A stretch of DNA of 64,000 nucleotides, from positions 2,170,001-2,234,000 of the forward strand of contig NZ_LT629785.1 of assembly GCF_900105995.1 (NCBI RefSeq), read 5' to 3'. The stretch comes from Pseudomonas pohangensis. Its GTDB lineage: Bacteria > Pseudomonadota > Gammaproteobacteria > Pseudomonadales > Pseudomonadaceae. The notes under the pieces were generated by a model. It saw only the letters and a program-made list of their open reading frames with translations, did no database searches and had not been told where the DNA came from. The translations under genes were made by a program, and so were the position numbers. Position 1 is the stretch's first letter; each line of letters opens with the position of its first letter. Shown here one piece after another: positions 19,521 to 28,332 of this stretch.

Positions 19521-20273
19521 TGTAGGAGCGGGCTTGCCCGCGATGCCTTGTGCGCAGCCCTGTCGCGGGCAAGCCCGCTCCTACAAAGGCACGACGCAGC
19601 CAGTGGCCGTGAGCGTGGGAACGCCGCGCCGAGCCAATCCGTGCCGACGGAACGCAGAGCGTCCCCCGAGTGGTTCCCACGCGGGAGCATGGGAACCATC
19701 AAACGGGAGCCATGAAAAACACAACCTGCAGGAGCGGGCTTGCCCGCGATGCCTTGTACGCAGCCCTGTCGCGGGCAAGCCCGCTCCTACAAAGGCACGA
19801 CGCAGCCAGTGGCCGTGAGCGTGGGAACGCCGCGCCGAGCCAATCCGTGCCGACGGAACGCAGAGCGTCCCCCGAGTGGTTCCCACGCGAGAGCATGGGA
19901 ACCATCAAACGGGAGCCATGAAAAACACAACCTGTAGGAGCGAGCTTGCCCGCGATGCCTTGTGCGCAGCCCTGTCGCGGGCAAGCCCGCTCCTACAAAG
20001 GCACGACGCAGCCAGTGGCCGTGAGCGTGGGAACGCCGCGCCGAGCCAATCCGTGCCGACGGAACGCAGAGCGTCCCCGGAACAGTTCCCACGCGGGAGC
20101 ATGGGAACCATCAAACGGGAGCCATGAAAAACACAACCTGTAGGAGCGGGCTTGCCCGCGATGCCTTGTGCGCAGCCCTATCGCGGGCAAGCCCGCTCCT
20201 ACAAAGGCACGACACAGCCAGTGGCCGTGAAGTTGATGGTTCCCACGCGGGAGCGTGGGAACCATCAGAGCAA
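19521..20273. repeat. 206-bp tandem repeat built from REP modules (3 full copies plus a partial fourth)
   Basis: The unit beginning TGTAGGAGCGGGCTTGCCC starts at 19521, 19727, 19933 and 20139, an exact 206-bp period. Each full unit holds an inverted REP pair, then a GAGCGTGGGAACGCC...GTTCCCACGCGGGAGCATGGGAACC hairpin module, then a short linker with CATGAAAAACACAACC. The fourth copy is cut short after the REP pair. Differences between copies are few, so the expansion looks recent. This fills the 788-bp gap between the GNAT gene and metE. Open frames here arise from the repeat and are not genes. Confidence 0.95.
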
Positions 20274-20290
20274 AAGCAAAGCCCTCACAC

Positions 20291-22606
20291 TCAGGCCAGT
20301 TCTGTCCGCAATTGCCGGGCGGCTGTCACCATCTGCACCAGCGCGGCTTCGGTCTCCGCCCAGCCACGGGTTTTCAGTCCGCAATCGGGGTTGACCCACA
20401 ACCGCTCCGGGGCAATCCGCTGTGCCGCCTTGCGCAACAGCTTGAGCATTTCCTGGGCATCCGGCACCCGTGGTGAGTGGATGTCATACACGCCAGGACC
20501 GATGTCGTTGGGGTAGTCGAAGGCTTCGAAAGCATCCAGCAACTCCATGTCCGAACGCGAGGTTTCGATGGTGATGACGTCGGCGTCCATCGCCGCAATC
20601 GACTCGATCACATCGTTGAATTCGCTGTAGCACATATGGGTATGGATTTGCGTGGCATCCTGCACCCCCGAGGCACACAGGCGGAACGCTTCGCTGGCCC
20701 AGTCCAGGTACTCGCGCCACTGCGCACGGCGCAGCGGCAGGCCTTCGCGAAACGCCGCTTCGTCGATCTGGATGATGCGGATACCGGCCGCTTCCAGGTC
20801 ATTCACCTCATCGCGGATAGCCAGTGCCAGCTGCCGCGCCTGCTGCTCGCGACTGATGTCGTCACGTGCAAACGACCACATCAGCATGGTCACCGGGCCG
20901 GTCAGCATGCCCTTCATCACCTTGCCGGTAAGACCCTGTGCATAGCCAATCCAGTCCACCGTCATCGGCTGCGGTCGGCTCAGATCACCATAGATCACCG
21001 CCGGTTTGACGCAGCGCGAGCCGTAGCTCTGCACCCAGCCAAAACGGGTGAACAGGTAGCCGTCGAGCTGCTCGGCAAAGTACTCGACCATGTCATTGCG
21101 TTCGGCCTCGCCATGCACCAGCACATCCAGCCCGAGCTTTTCCTGCAGCGCCACGGCATGACGAATTTCGCTGTGCATGGCCTCGGTGTATTCGGCGCTC
21201 GACAGCTTGCCCTGCTTGAATGCCTGACGTGCCAGACGAATGGCGGTGGTCTGCGGGAAGGAGCCGATGGTGGTGGTCGGGAAAGCCGGTAACTGCAAGC
21301 GGCTGCGCTGCTGCTCGATGCGCAGGGCGAAGGGCGACAGGCGCTGACTGTGCGCTGCGCTGATCGAGGCCACCCGCGCCTGCACTGCCGGTTTATGGAT
21401 GCGCGCGGAACTCGCCCGGCTCGCCTGCACCGCCTGGCTTGCCGCCAACGCAGCCTGCACTTCAGCGTTCTGCGGGTCATTCAACGCCGCCGCCAGCACT
21501 GCCACCTCCGCGCACTTCTGCACGGCGAACGCCAGCCAGCTGCGCAACTCGGCATCCAGCTGATCCTCACGCGCCAGGTCTACCGGGCTGTGCAGCAGCG
21601 AACAGCTGGGGGCAATCCACAGCCGCTCGCCCAGCCGCTCATCGGCTTGCTGCAGCACCTCCAGCACCCTGACCAGATCCGTGCGCCAGATATTGCGGCC
21701 GTTGACCACACCGAGGGACAGCACCTTGTACGCCGGCAGCCGGTCGAGCACCGCCGGGAACTGTTGCGGCGCGCGCACCAGATCAATGTGCAGGCCGTCC
21801 ACCGGCAGGTTGGCGGCCAGCCCGAGGCAGTCCTCCAGCCCGCCGAAGTAAGTCGCCAGCAGCTTTTTGCAGGGTGCCCGCTGCAGGATGTTGTAGGCGC
21901 GCTCAAAGGCATTTTTCCAGTCCTGCGGCAAATCCAGCGCCAGGATCGGCTCATCGATCTGCACCCACTCCACACCCTGCCCGGCCAGCCGCTGGAGAAT
22001 CTGCTCATACAGCGGCAGCAGACGTTCGAGCAGTTCCAGCTTGTCGAACGCGGCGCCCTTGACCTTGCCCAGCCACAGATACGTCAGCGGGCCGATCAAT
22101 ACCGGCTTGAGACGATGGCCCAGCGCATGGCCCTCCTCCACCTCCTCGAACAGCTGCGTCCAGCTCAGCTGGAACTGCTGATCGGCAGTCAGTTCAGGCA
22201 CCAGATAGTGGTAATTGCTGTCGAACCACTTGGTCAGCTCTTGTGCAACAGCAGGTTGCGCATGCGCACCGCAACAGCCGGAACTGCTGCTGTTTCCAAC
22301 GGCTCCGCGCGCCATGGCGAATAGTGTATCCAGCGTCGGCGCACCGGCAGCCGGCCTGAAGCGATTGGGGATCACGCCGAACATCAGCGAGTGCGTGAGG
22401 ACCTGGTCGTACCAGGCAAAGTCGCCGACCGGCAACAGATCGATACCGGCGTCTTTCTGCAACTGCCAGTGCTGCGCCCGCAAGTCGCGGCCGACGCTGC
22501 GCAAGCCAGCGACGTCGAGATCACCCTTCCAGTGGGCTTCAAGGGCTTTCTTCAGTTCGCGGTCGCCACCGATGCGCGGAAAACCGAGGTTGTGGGCCAA
22601 TGCCAT
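20291..22606 (-). CDS. metE: Cobalamin-independent methionine synthase
   Basis: A 771-residue enzyme that methylates homocysteine from methyltetrahydropteroyl-glutamate. Two barrels are present, and the C-terminal one carries the zinc ligands in HTHMCYS and NPDCGLKTRGW. FPTTTIGSFPQT near residue 435 marks the start of the second half. I use ATG at 22606 (MALAHNLGFPRIGG), the family N-terminus, with GGAGAT upstream. The divergent metR starts 236 bp away. Confidence 0.96.
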   Translation of the reverse strand: MALAHNLGFPRIGGDRELKKALEAHWKGDLDVAGLRSVGRDLRAQHWQLQKDAGIDLLPVGDFAWYDQVLTHSLMFGVIPNRFRPAAGAPTLDTLFAMARGAVGNSSSSGCCGAHAQPAVAQELTKWFDSNYHYLVPELTADQQFQLSWTQLFEEVEEGHALGHRLKPVLIGPLTYLWLGKVKGAAFDKLELLERLLPLYEQILQRLAGQGVEWVQIDEPILALDLPQDWKNAFERAYNILQRAPCKKLLATYFGGLEDCLGLAANLPVDGLHIDLVRAPQQFPAVLDRLPAYKVLSLGVVNGRNIWRTDLVRVLEVLQQADERLGERLWIAPSCSLLHSPVDLAREDQLDAELRSWLAFAVQKCAEVAVLAAALNDPQNAEVQAALAASQAVQASRASSARIHKPAVQARVASISAAHSQRLSPFALRIEQQRSRLQLPAFPTTTIGSFPQTTAIRLARQAFKQGKLSSAEYTEAMHSEIRHAVALQEKLGLDVLVHGEAERNDMVEYFAEQLDGYLFTRFGWVQSYGSRCVKPAVIYGDLSRPQPMTVDWIGYAQGLTGKVMKGMLTGPVTMLMWSFARDDISREQQARQLALAIRDEVNDLEAAGIRIIQIDEAAFREGLPLRRAQWREYLDWASEAFRLCASGVQDATQIHTHMCYSEFNDVIESIAAMDADVITIETSRSDMELLDAFEAFDYPNDIGPGVYDIHSPRVPDAQEMLKLLRKAAQRIAPERLWVNPDCGLKTRGWAETEAALVQMVTAARQLRTELA

Positions 22607-22658
22607 GTGTCCATCTCCTTGTCTGTGGATGGCTGGCATTGTCGACAGCCAGCACCAC

Positions 22659-22671
22659 ATGAGACAAACTC
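22659..22671. promoter_or_regulatory. Candidate MetR-binding site
   Basis: TGAGACAAACTCA is a partly palindromic 13-mer resembling the MetR pattern TGAA-N5-TTCA. It lies 53 bases before the metE start, in the shared metE-metR region. Confidence 0.4.
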
Positions 22672-22724
22672 AACATATTCGTCTTCATGTACAGTTCTGC
22701 TCATGTTCATTCCGGCAAACGAAT

Positions 22725-22786
22725 TGTAGGAGCGAGCTTGCTCGCGATGCTCTTAACCAGGCTGATCGCGAGCAAGCTCGCTCCTG
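22725..22786. repeat. REP pair, GAGCTTGCTC variant
   Basis: TGTAGGAGCGAGCTTGCTCGCGA and its inverted copy lie between metE and metR. The core has A/T in place of the G/C used by the other REP copies in this window. Confidence 0.85.
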
Positions 22787-22842
22787 CGCCAATCCAAAGC
22801 CAAAACTGAACCGCGCATTACCCTGACAAGTCCGAGGTGCCC

Positions 22843-23760
22843 ATGCTGGAAATCCGCCATCTGAAAACCCTGCACGCCCTGCGCGAGTCCGACAGTCTGG
22901 TCGAGGCCGCCGAGCGCCTGCACCTGACCCAGTCGGCGCTGTCCCACCAGTTCAGGGAACTGGAAGAACGCCTCGGCCTGCCGCTGTTCGTGCGCAAGAC
23001 CAAGCCGCTGCGCTTCACCAGTGCCGGCCTGCGCCTGTTGCAACTGGCCGACAGCCTGCTGCCGCAGCTGCGCAGCGCCGAGCGGGATCTGGCGCGCCTG
23101 AGTGGCGGCACCGCCGGCCGTCTGCACATGGCCATCGAATGCCACAGCTGCTTCCAGTGGCTGATGCCGACCATCGACCAGTTCCGCGATGCCTGGCCGG
23201 AAGTCGAACTGGACCTGGCCTCGGGCTTCTCCTTCGCCCCGCTGCCGGCGCTGGCGCGTGGCGACCTCGATCTGGTGGTGACCGCCGACCCGGTGGAAAT
23301 CAGCGGCATCACCTATGTGCCGCTGTTCACCTATGAGGCGCTGCTCGCGGTGGCCAACCAGCACTCGCTGGCCGGCAAGCCGTATATCGTGCCGGAGGAT
23401 CTGGCGAAGGAAACCCTGATTACCTACCCGGTCGAGCGCGACCGTCTGGACATCTTCACCCGCTTCCTCGAACCGGCCGATGTCGAGCCAGCCCAGGTGC
23501 GCATCGCCGAGATGACCATGATGATGATGCAGCTGGTGGCCAGCGGTCGTGGCGTCTGCTGCCTGCCCAACTGGGCGCTGCATGAATACAGCTCGCGCGG
23601 CTACGTAACGGCCAAACGCCTGGGCGAGAAATCCCTCTATGCCACCCTGTACGCCGGCATTCGCAGCGACATGCTGGATGCGCCGTTCATGCGAGACTTT
23701 CTGCTCACCGCCAAGGACACCTCGTTTGCCACACTGGAAGGCGTCAGCGCGGCGCGTTAG
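22843..23760 (+). CDS. metR: LysR-type activator MetR
   Basis: A 305-residue LysR regulator that responds to homocysteine and activates metE. It starts MLEIRHLKTLHALRES, with the winged helix SLVEAAERLHLTQSALSHQFRELEERLG in residues 18-45. Its divergent position next to metE strongly supports the name. ATG at 22843 follows an AGG; an in-frame GTG two codons earlier is possible. Confidence 0.93.
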   Translation: MLEIRHLKTLHALRESDSLVEAAERLHLTQSALSHQFRELEERLGLPLFVRKTKPLRFTSAGLRLLQLADSLLPQLRSAERDLARLSGGTAGRLHMAIECHSCFQWLMPTIDQFRDAWPEVELDLASGFSFAPLPALARGDLDLVVTADPVEISGITYVPLFTYEALLAVANQHSLAGKPYIVPEDLAKETLITYPVERDRLDIFTRFLEPADVEPAQVRIAEMTMMMMQLVASGRGVCCLPNWALHEYSSRGYVTAKRLGEKSLYATLYAGIRSDMLDAPFMRDFLLTAKDTSFATLEGVSAAR

Positions 23761-23859
23761 GGTAGAGCCTGTAGTGTCTGCCCCAAAGCATGCAAAGCCG
23801 GGAGCTGGCATCTACAGCAAACAGACAAAGCGGAATTCAAACTTTAGCGGAGAGCGAAA

Positions 23860-24147
23860 ATGTCCAACGAAGGCTACCACGAGCCCATTGCCGAATTGAG
23901 CGATGAAACGCGCGACATGCACCGGGCGATCACCTCACTGATGGAGGAATTTGAAGCCGTTGACTGGTACAACCAGCGCGTTGATGCCTGCAAGGACGAA
24001 GCCCTCAAAGCCATACTGGCGCACAACCGCGACGAAGAAAAAGAACATGCCGCCATGCTCCTGGAGTGGATAAGAAGAAAGGATCCGGCCATGGACAAGG
24101 AGCTGAAAGACTATCTGTTTACCGAGAAACCGATAGCCCATAAATAG
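23860..24147 (+). CDS. Encapsulated-ferritin-like (EncFtn) protein without cargo tail
   Basis: A 95-residue all-helical protein closely resembling the encapsulated ferritin of Rhodospirillum rubrum. The metal-ligand pattern is present: E30 in MEEFEAVDWY, and E60 and H63 in DEEKEHAAM. In the known family, such proteins are iron oxidases loaded into encapsulin shells by a C-terminal peptide. Here the protein stops right after YLFTEKPIAHK, and no shell gene is nearby. A GGAG sequence lies 7 bases upstream of the start. Confidence 0.88.
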   Translation: MSNEGYHEPIAELSDETRDMHRAITSLMEEFEAVDWYNQRVDACKDEALKAILAHNRDEEKEHAAMLLEWIRRKDPAMDKELKDYLFTEKPIAHK

Positions 24148-24307
24148 ACCTCAACCAGCAAGGCAGCGGGTATGGGACGGCGCAATCCATGCCCTGCCCT
24201 GTACCGCTCGTACCCACGCTTGTGCGTGGGAATGCCGGCTCACTATTGGCTGCGCGCCGCCGCGCAGCGCGCTTGACACACCATCCAGGCCCGAAGGAAA
24301 CAGCCCC

Positions 24308-24841
24308 ATGCTTCTGAAAGATCACGTTTACCTGATGGCCGACTACAACCAGTGGATGAACCAGAAGATTTACGAGGCCGCCGGCACCCTTGCGGAACCG
24401 CTGCTACACGAAAACAAAGGGGCTTTCTTTGGTTCGATATTCGGCACGCTGAATCATATTGTCGTGGCCGACACCCTCTGGCTGCAGCGCTTTGCCAAGG
24501 TTTTACCGGCACACCAGGCACTTATCCAGATCGCTGAATTACCGCCACCTGCGGCACTGGACACACCAGTCTGTGAAACCTTCATGCAGCTGAAAGTTCG
24601 TCGCCAGTTGCTGGATGAAAGCCTGTCAGAACTGGCAGAAGAGCTAACCGACGCAGAGCTTTCCCAGGCTATCAACTTCAAAAACACCAAGGGAATCGAG
24701 GCCAGCAAGAATCTTTTCAGCCTGCTGATGCATGTGTTCAATCACCAGACCCATCACCGCGGCCAGGTCACCACACTGCTCAGCCAGTCCGGCGTGGATG
24801 TGGGTATAACAGATCTGGCCTTTATCATTCCGAATATGTAA
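24308..24841 (+). CDS. DinB-family protein
   Basis: A 177-residue four-helix bundle of the DinB/YfiT superfamily. Histidines in TLNHIVVADTLW near residue 49 and in HVFNHQTHHRGQ near 142 match the metal-binding triad. Members include thiol transferases and stress proteins, and the precise activity here cannot be told. The 160-bp gap upstream holds only a small CCCACGC/GCGTGGG hairpin. Confidence 0.87.
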   Translation: MLLKDHVYLMADYNQWMNQKIYEAAGTLAEPLLHENKGAFFGSIFGTLNHIVVADTLWLQRFAKVLPAHQALIQIAELPPPAALDTPVCETFMQLKVRRQLLDESLSELAEELTDAELSQAINFKNTKGIEASKNLFSLLMHVFNHQTHHRGQVTTLLSQSGVDVGITDLAFIIPNM

Positions 24842-24913
24842 TTAACGGTCCGTCCCATAACCCTCTCCCCCCAGGGGGGCGCGGGCATAACAACAACGAC
24901 ACCGGAGCCTTGC

Positions 24914-27043
24914 ATGACTCGCCGTTCAATCACCTTTCGCCTGTTGCGCGCGCTGCTGGTTCTGCTCGCGCTGACCGTTACTGCCCTGCTCACCGCCAGC
25001 TTCTGGCAACAGCGCGAGCGCGTCAGTACGGCTGAACTTGTAGAACGGGCCAAAGCCCATGATGTGCGCATCGTGCGTGACAGCTGGGGCGTGCCGCATA
25101 TCTTCGGCGCCAAGGACAGCGACGTAGCTTTCGGTATCGGCTATGCCCATGCCGAGGACGACTACGCGACCATCCAGGACGTGACGCTGGCGATTCGCGG
25201 CCGCCTGGCCATGAGCAAGGGCAGCGAGGCGGCGCCCGGCGATTACGTGGTCAGCCTGCTGAATATCTGGCCCAGCGTGGAGCAGCGTTACCTGCGTGAT
25301 CTGCCGGAGGATGTACGCGCAGTGATGGAAGCCTATGCCGATGGCGTCAACCTGTATGGCGCCGAGCACCCCGATCAGGTCGCGCCATCGGCCCTGCCCT
25401 TTACCGGGCAGGACGTAGCCGCCGGCTTCCTGTTCAAGATGCCGTTCTTCTACGGCCTGGATAAAACCCTCAAGCAGGTGTTCGAAGGCAAGGCCGAACT
25501 GGTCAAGACGCCAACCGGCTCCAATGGCGTCGCCGTGGCGCCGGTGCGTTCCAGCGACGGCGCCACACGGCTGCTGGTCAATTCGCATCAGCCCTACACC
25601 GGCGCGGTGGCCTGGTACGAAGCCGTACTGGAGAGTGACGAAGGCTGGCATGTTGCCGGCGGTTTCTTCCCCGGCTCGCCGTTCATGCTGCACGGGCACA
25701 ACGAACATCTGGGCTGGGCCAACACGGTCAACGCACCGGATCTGGTGGACGTCTATCAACTGACCATCAATCCGGACAACCCTGACCAGTACCGCCTCGA
25801 CGGCCAGTGGCGCGACCTCGAGCAATCCACCGCCTGGCTGTGGGTCAAGCTCTGGGGGCCATTGCTGCTGCCGGTGCCGCAGACCGTGTACCGCTCCGAA
25901 CACGGCCCGGTGCTGCGCACCGAACAGGGTGACTTCGCCATTCGTTACGCCGGCATGGACGAGATCCGTGGCGGCCTGCAGGTCTACCGGCTGAACAAGG
26001 CGCGCAATCTGCAGGAATGGCAGGCGGCCATGGCGCTGCAGGCGGTGCCCGCGCTCAACTACATCTACGCCGATGAGCGCGGCAATATCGGCTACGTGTA
26101 CAACGGCATGTTCCCTGATCGCCAGGCCGGCAGCGACTGGCGCGGCACGCTGCCCGGTGACCGCAGCGAGCTGATCTGGACCGGCTACCTGCCGCCCGAA
26201 CGCACGCCGCAGCTGTGGAATCCACCCTCCGGTCTGGTATTCAACGCCAACGCCACGCCCTTCCATGCCAGCGAGCCGCAGGACGATCTGCAGCCTGCCG
26301 ACTTCGCGCCGAGCATGGGCATGCAGACCAACATGACCAACCGCGCCCAGCGCCTGCAGGAAACCTACGGCGCTGACCGTTCGATCAGCCGCGACGAATT
26401 CCGCACCTACAAGTACGACCTGACCTACAGCGAGCGTTCCGCGCTGGTCGCCACCGTGCAGCAGATGCTCGCCCTCGACGCGCAAGATGATGCCGTGCTG
26501 CAAGCGGCGCAAGCACAGCTGCAACAATGGGATCAGCGTAGCGACCGGCCCAACCGCATTGGCGCACTGGCCGTGCTGGCAGCCATGCCGGTAGTGCGCG
26601 CCAGCGAGCAGCAACTGCCAGCGGTTGATCTGCGCGAATCACTGCTCAAGGCCGCAGCCAATCTACAACAGCACTTCGGCCGCCTCGACCCCGAATGGGG
26701 TGAAGTCAACCGCATCATGCGCGGCAAGGAAGATCTGGCCATCGACGGCTCCTACGACACCCTGCGCTCGGTATGGGGTGAAGAACAGCCCGATGGCCGC
26801 CTGAAAGCCGTGGCTGGCGATACCTACATCCTGTTCGTCGAATGGGACAAGCAAGGCCACCTGAGCAGCGACAGCATCCACCAGTTCGGCAGCGCCACCC
26901 TCGACCCGGCCTCGCCGCACTACGCCGACCAGCTACCGTTGTTTGTCGAGAAGAAAACCAAACCGGTGTGGTTCACCGAAGCCCAACTTGCCGGGCATAT
27001 CGAGCGCGAGTACCGGCCGGGAGAAGTGACGCTGGGCAAGTAA
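24914..27043 (+). CDS. Penicillin acylase-family N-terminal nucleophile hydrolase
   Basis: A 709-residue Ntn hydrolase of the penicillin amidase / acyl-homoserine-lactone acylase superfamily, which cleaves amides. An N-terminal hydrophobic segment (about residues 9-30) should export it to the periplasm. The precursor would cut itself before Ser203, in the TPTGSNG motif, to give a small alpha and a large beta subunit. NSHQPYTG and HGHNEHLGWANT follow as expected. Quorum-signal acylation cannot be distinguished from other substrates here. The integron integrase lies 120 bp downstream on the other strand. Confidence 0.9.
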   Translation: MTRRSITFRLLRALLVLLALTVTALLTASFWQQRERVSTAELVERAKAHDVRIVRDSWGVPHIFGAKDSDVAFGIGYAHAEDDYATIQDVTLAIRGRLAMSKGSEAAPGDYVVSLLNIWPSVEQRYLRDLPEDVRAVMEAYADGVNLYGAEHPDQVAPSALPFTGQDVAAGFLFKMPFFYGLDKTLKQVFEGKAELVKTPTGSNGVAVAPVRSSDGATRLLVNSHQPYTGAVAWYEAVLESDEGWHVAGGFFPGSPFMLHGHNEHLGWANTVNAPDLVDVYQLTINPDNPDQYRLDGQWRDLEQSTAWLWVKLWGPLLLPVPQTVYRSEHGPVLRTEQGDFAIRYAGMDEIRGGLQVYRLNKARNLQEWQAAMALQAVPALNYIYADERGNIGYVYNGMFPDRQAGSDWRGTLPGDRSELIWTGYLPPERTPQLWNPPSGLVFNANATPFHASEPQDDLQPADFAPSMGMQTNMTNRAQRLQETYGADRSISRDEFRTYKYDLTYSERSALVATVQQMLALDAQDDAVLQAAQAQLQQWDQRSDRPNRIGALAVLAAMPVVRASEQQLPAVDLRESLLKAAANLQQHFGRLDPEWGEVNRIMRGKEDLAIDGSYDTLRSVWGEEQPDGRLKAVAGDTYILFVEWDKQGHLSSDSIHQFGSATLDPASPHYADQLPLFVEKKTKPVWFTEAQLAGHIEREYRPGEVTLGK

Positions 27044-27163
27044 TCGCCGCTGAGACTGAGTAACACTGGCCAAGTAGGGTGGAAAACGGCACCAGCCTTT
27101 TCCACCTGCCAGCGCAAGCAGAAACTCGCAGAGCGGGATGACCAGCCTGCGCGACAAACAACT

Positions 27164-28132
27164 TCAAACCGTTCGATCCAGCGGGCTCAACACCGCCAGC
27201 CCGCCACGATTGAGCACATGCGTGTAGATCATCGTGGTCTTCACGTCGGCATGCCCAAGCAACTCCTGCACCGTGCGAATATCCTGCCCGCTCTCCAGCA
27301 GATGCGTAGCAAAGCAATGGCGCAAGGTGTGTGGCGTGGCCAATTTGAGAATCCCGGCAGCCTCAACCGCACGTTTGAATGAGCGCTGCACGCGCTTCTC
27401 GTCTACATGGTGCCGGCGCACTGCGCCACTGCGCGAATCAACCGACAAGCTGCTGGCCGGAAACACGTATTGCCAGCCCCACTCGCGCGGCGCGTTCGGA
27501 TACTTCTTCTCCAGCGCAAACGGCAGGTAAACATCGCCGCGGCCAGCGTCCAGTTCCAACTGATGCCGCGCACGCACCGCTATCAGATGCTGCTTCAAAG
27601 GTTGTTGCAGACGCTGCGGCAACACCGTGATGCGATCCTTCATGCCCTTGCCATCTCGAATCAAAATGGCCTGCCGGGCAAAATCCACATCCTTGACGCG
27701 CAAGCGCAGCACCTCCATCAGGCGCATTCCGGAACCGTACAGCAGGCTGGCAATCAGCCAGATATCACCCTGCAACTGCGCCAGCAACTGCTGCACCTCA
27801 CTGACACTGAGCACCACCGGCAAACGCACCGGCTTTTTTGCACGCACTACTTCGCCCAGCCAGGGTAGATCCAGCTTGAGCACGTGCTTGTAGAGAAACA
27901 ACAAAGCTGCCAGCGCCTGATTCTGCGTGGAGGCGGACACATGGCGACGCACTGCAAGGTCAGACAGGAACGCTTCCACTTCTGCCGCACCCATTTCAGC
28001 AGGGTGCCGGTACAGATGAAACCGTATGAACCGCTTTACCCATTCGCAATAGACTTGCTCAGTACGAATCGAGTAGTGTTTGAGACGAATCTGCTCGCGC
28101 ATCTGCACAAGCAACCGTGGCTTTCCATCCAT
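27164..28132 (-). CDS. intI: Integron integrase IntI
   Basis: A 322-residue tyrosine recombinase that inserts and excises gene cassettes at attI and attC. The catalytic residues are R137 (GSGMRLME), H268 and R271 (TPHTLRHCF), H294 (LLGHADV) and Y303 (MIYTH). The extra segment specific to integron integrases, between the second and third boxes (about residues 195-225, LDAGRGDVYLPFALEKKYP), is present. The frame is complete and so probably active. GGGAG lies 9 bases before ATG 28132. An incomplete LexA-like half site (CTGTAT) lies upstream, so SOS control is uncertain. Confidence 0.97.
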   Translation of the reverse strand: MDGKPRLLVQMREQIRLKHYSIRTEQVYCEWVKRFIRFHLYRHPAEMGAAEVEAFLSDLAVRRHVSASTQNQALAALLFLYKHVLKLDLPWLGEVVRAKKPVRLPVVLSVSEVQQLLAQLQGDIWLIASLLYGSGMRLMEVLRLRVKDVDFARQAILIRDGKGMKDRITVLPQRLQQPLKQHLIAVRARHQLELDAGRGDVYLPFALEKKYPNAPREWGWQYVFPASSLSVDSRSGAVRRHHVDEKRVQRSFKRAVEAAGILKLATPHTLRHCFATHLLESGQDIRTVQELLGHADVKTTMIYTHVLNRGGLAVLSPLDRTV

Positions 28133-28199
28133 GGCGCATAACTCCCTTATACAGTCATCCTGACCGCTGCAACCCCCAGCCTAGACAGGGATAGCAAAG

Positions 28200-28271
28200 A
28201 GGACAAGGAATGTTATCCACCAAGCCCGTGAAAGCGTTATCACCCCATTTTGGGTCTATTTGTAGTTATGC
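28200..28271 (+). other. attI region with first cassette junction
   Basis: The junction is placed at G28265/T28266 in the sequence TAGTTATGCAG. The first cassette must start with the complement of its attC R'' core. That core is GCATAAC (29407-29413), and TTATGC occurs at 28266. The left limit of attI is not defined by sequence alone. A similar GCGTTATC lies at 28234-28241 and could be a second binding site. Confidence 0.65.
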
Positions 28272-28332
28272 AGTCAACCATCTGGTCCTGTGTTAATATT
28301 CAGGCTGAATTTGTCTTAGATTGAGGAGTACC

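Noticed and set aside
19581..20265. Several overlapping frames in the tandem REP array
   Set aside because: They arise from a 206-bp repeat, and the same peptides recur on both strands.
19521..20273. Possible CRISPR array
   Set aside because: Units are 206 bp with no unique spacers and match REP modules elsewhere.
23860..24147. Encapsulin system
   Set aside because: Only the ferritin-like protein is present; no shell gene and no targeting peptide are seen.
28140..28165. LexA (SOS) box before the integrase gene
   Set aside because: Only one half (CTGTAT) is seen; the partner CAG half is absent at the right distance.
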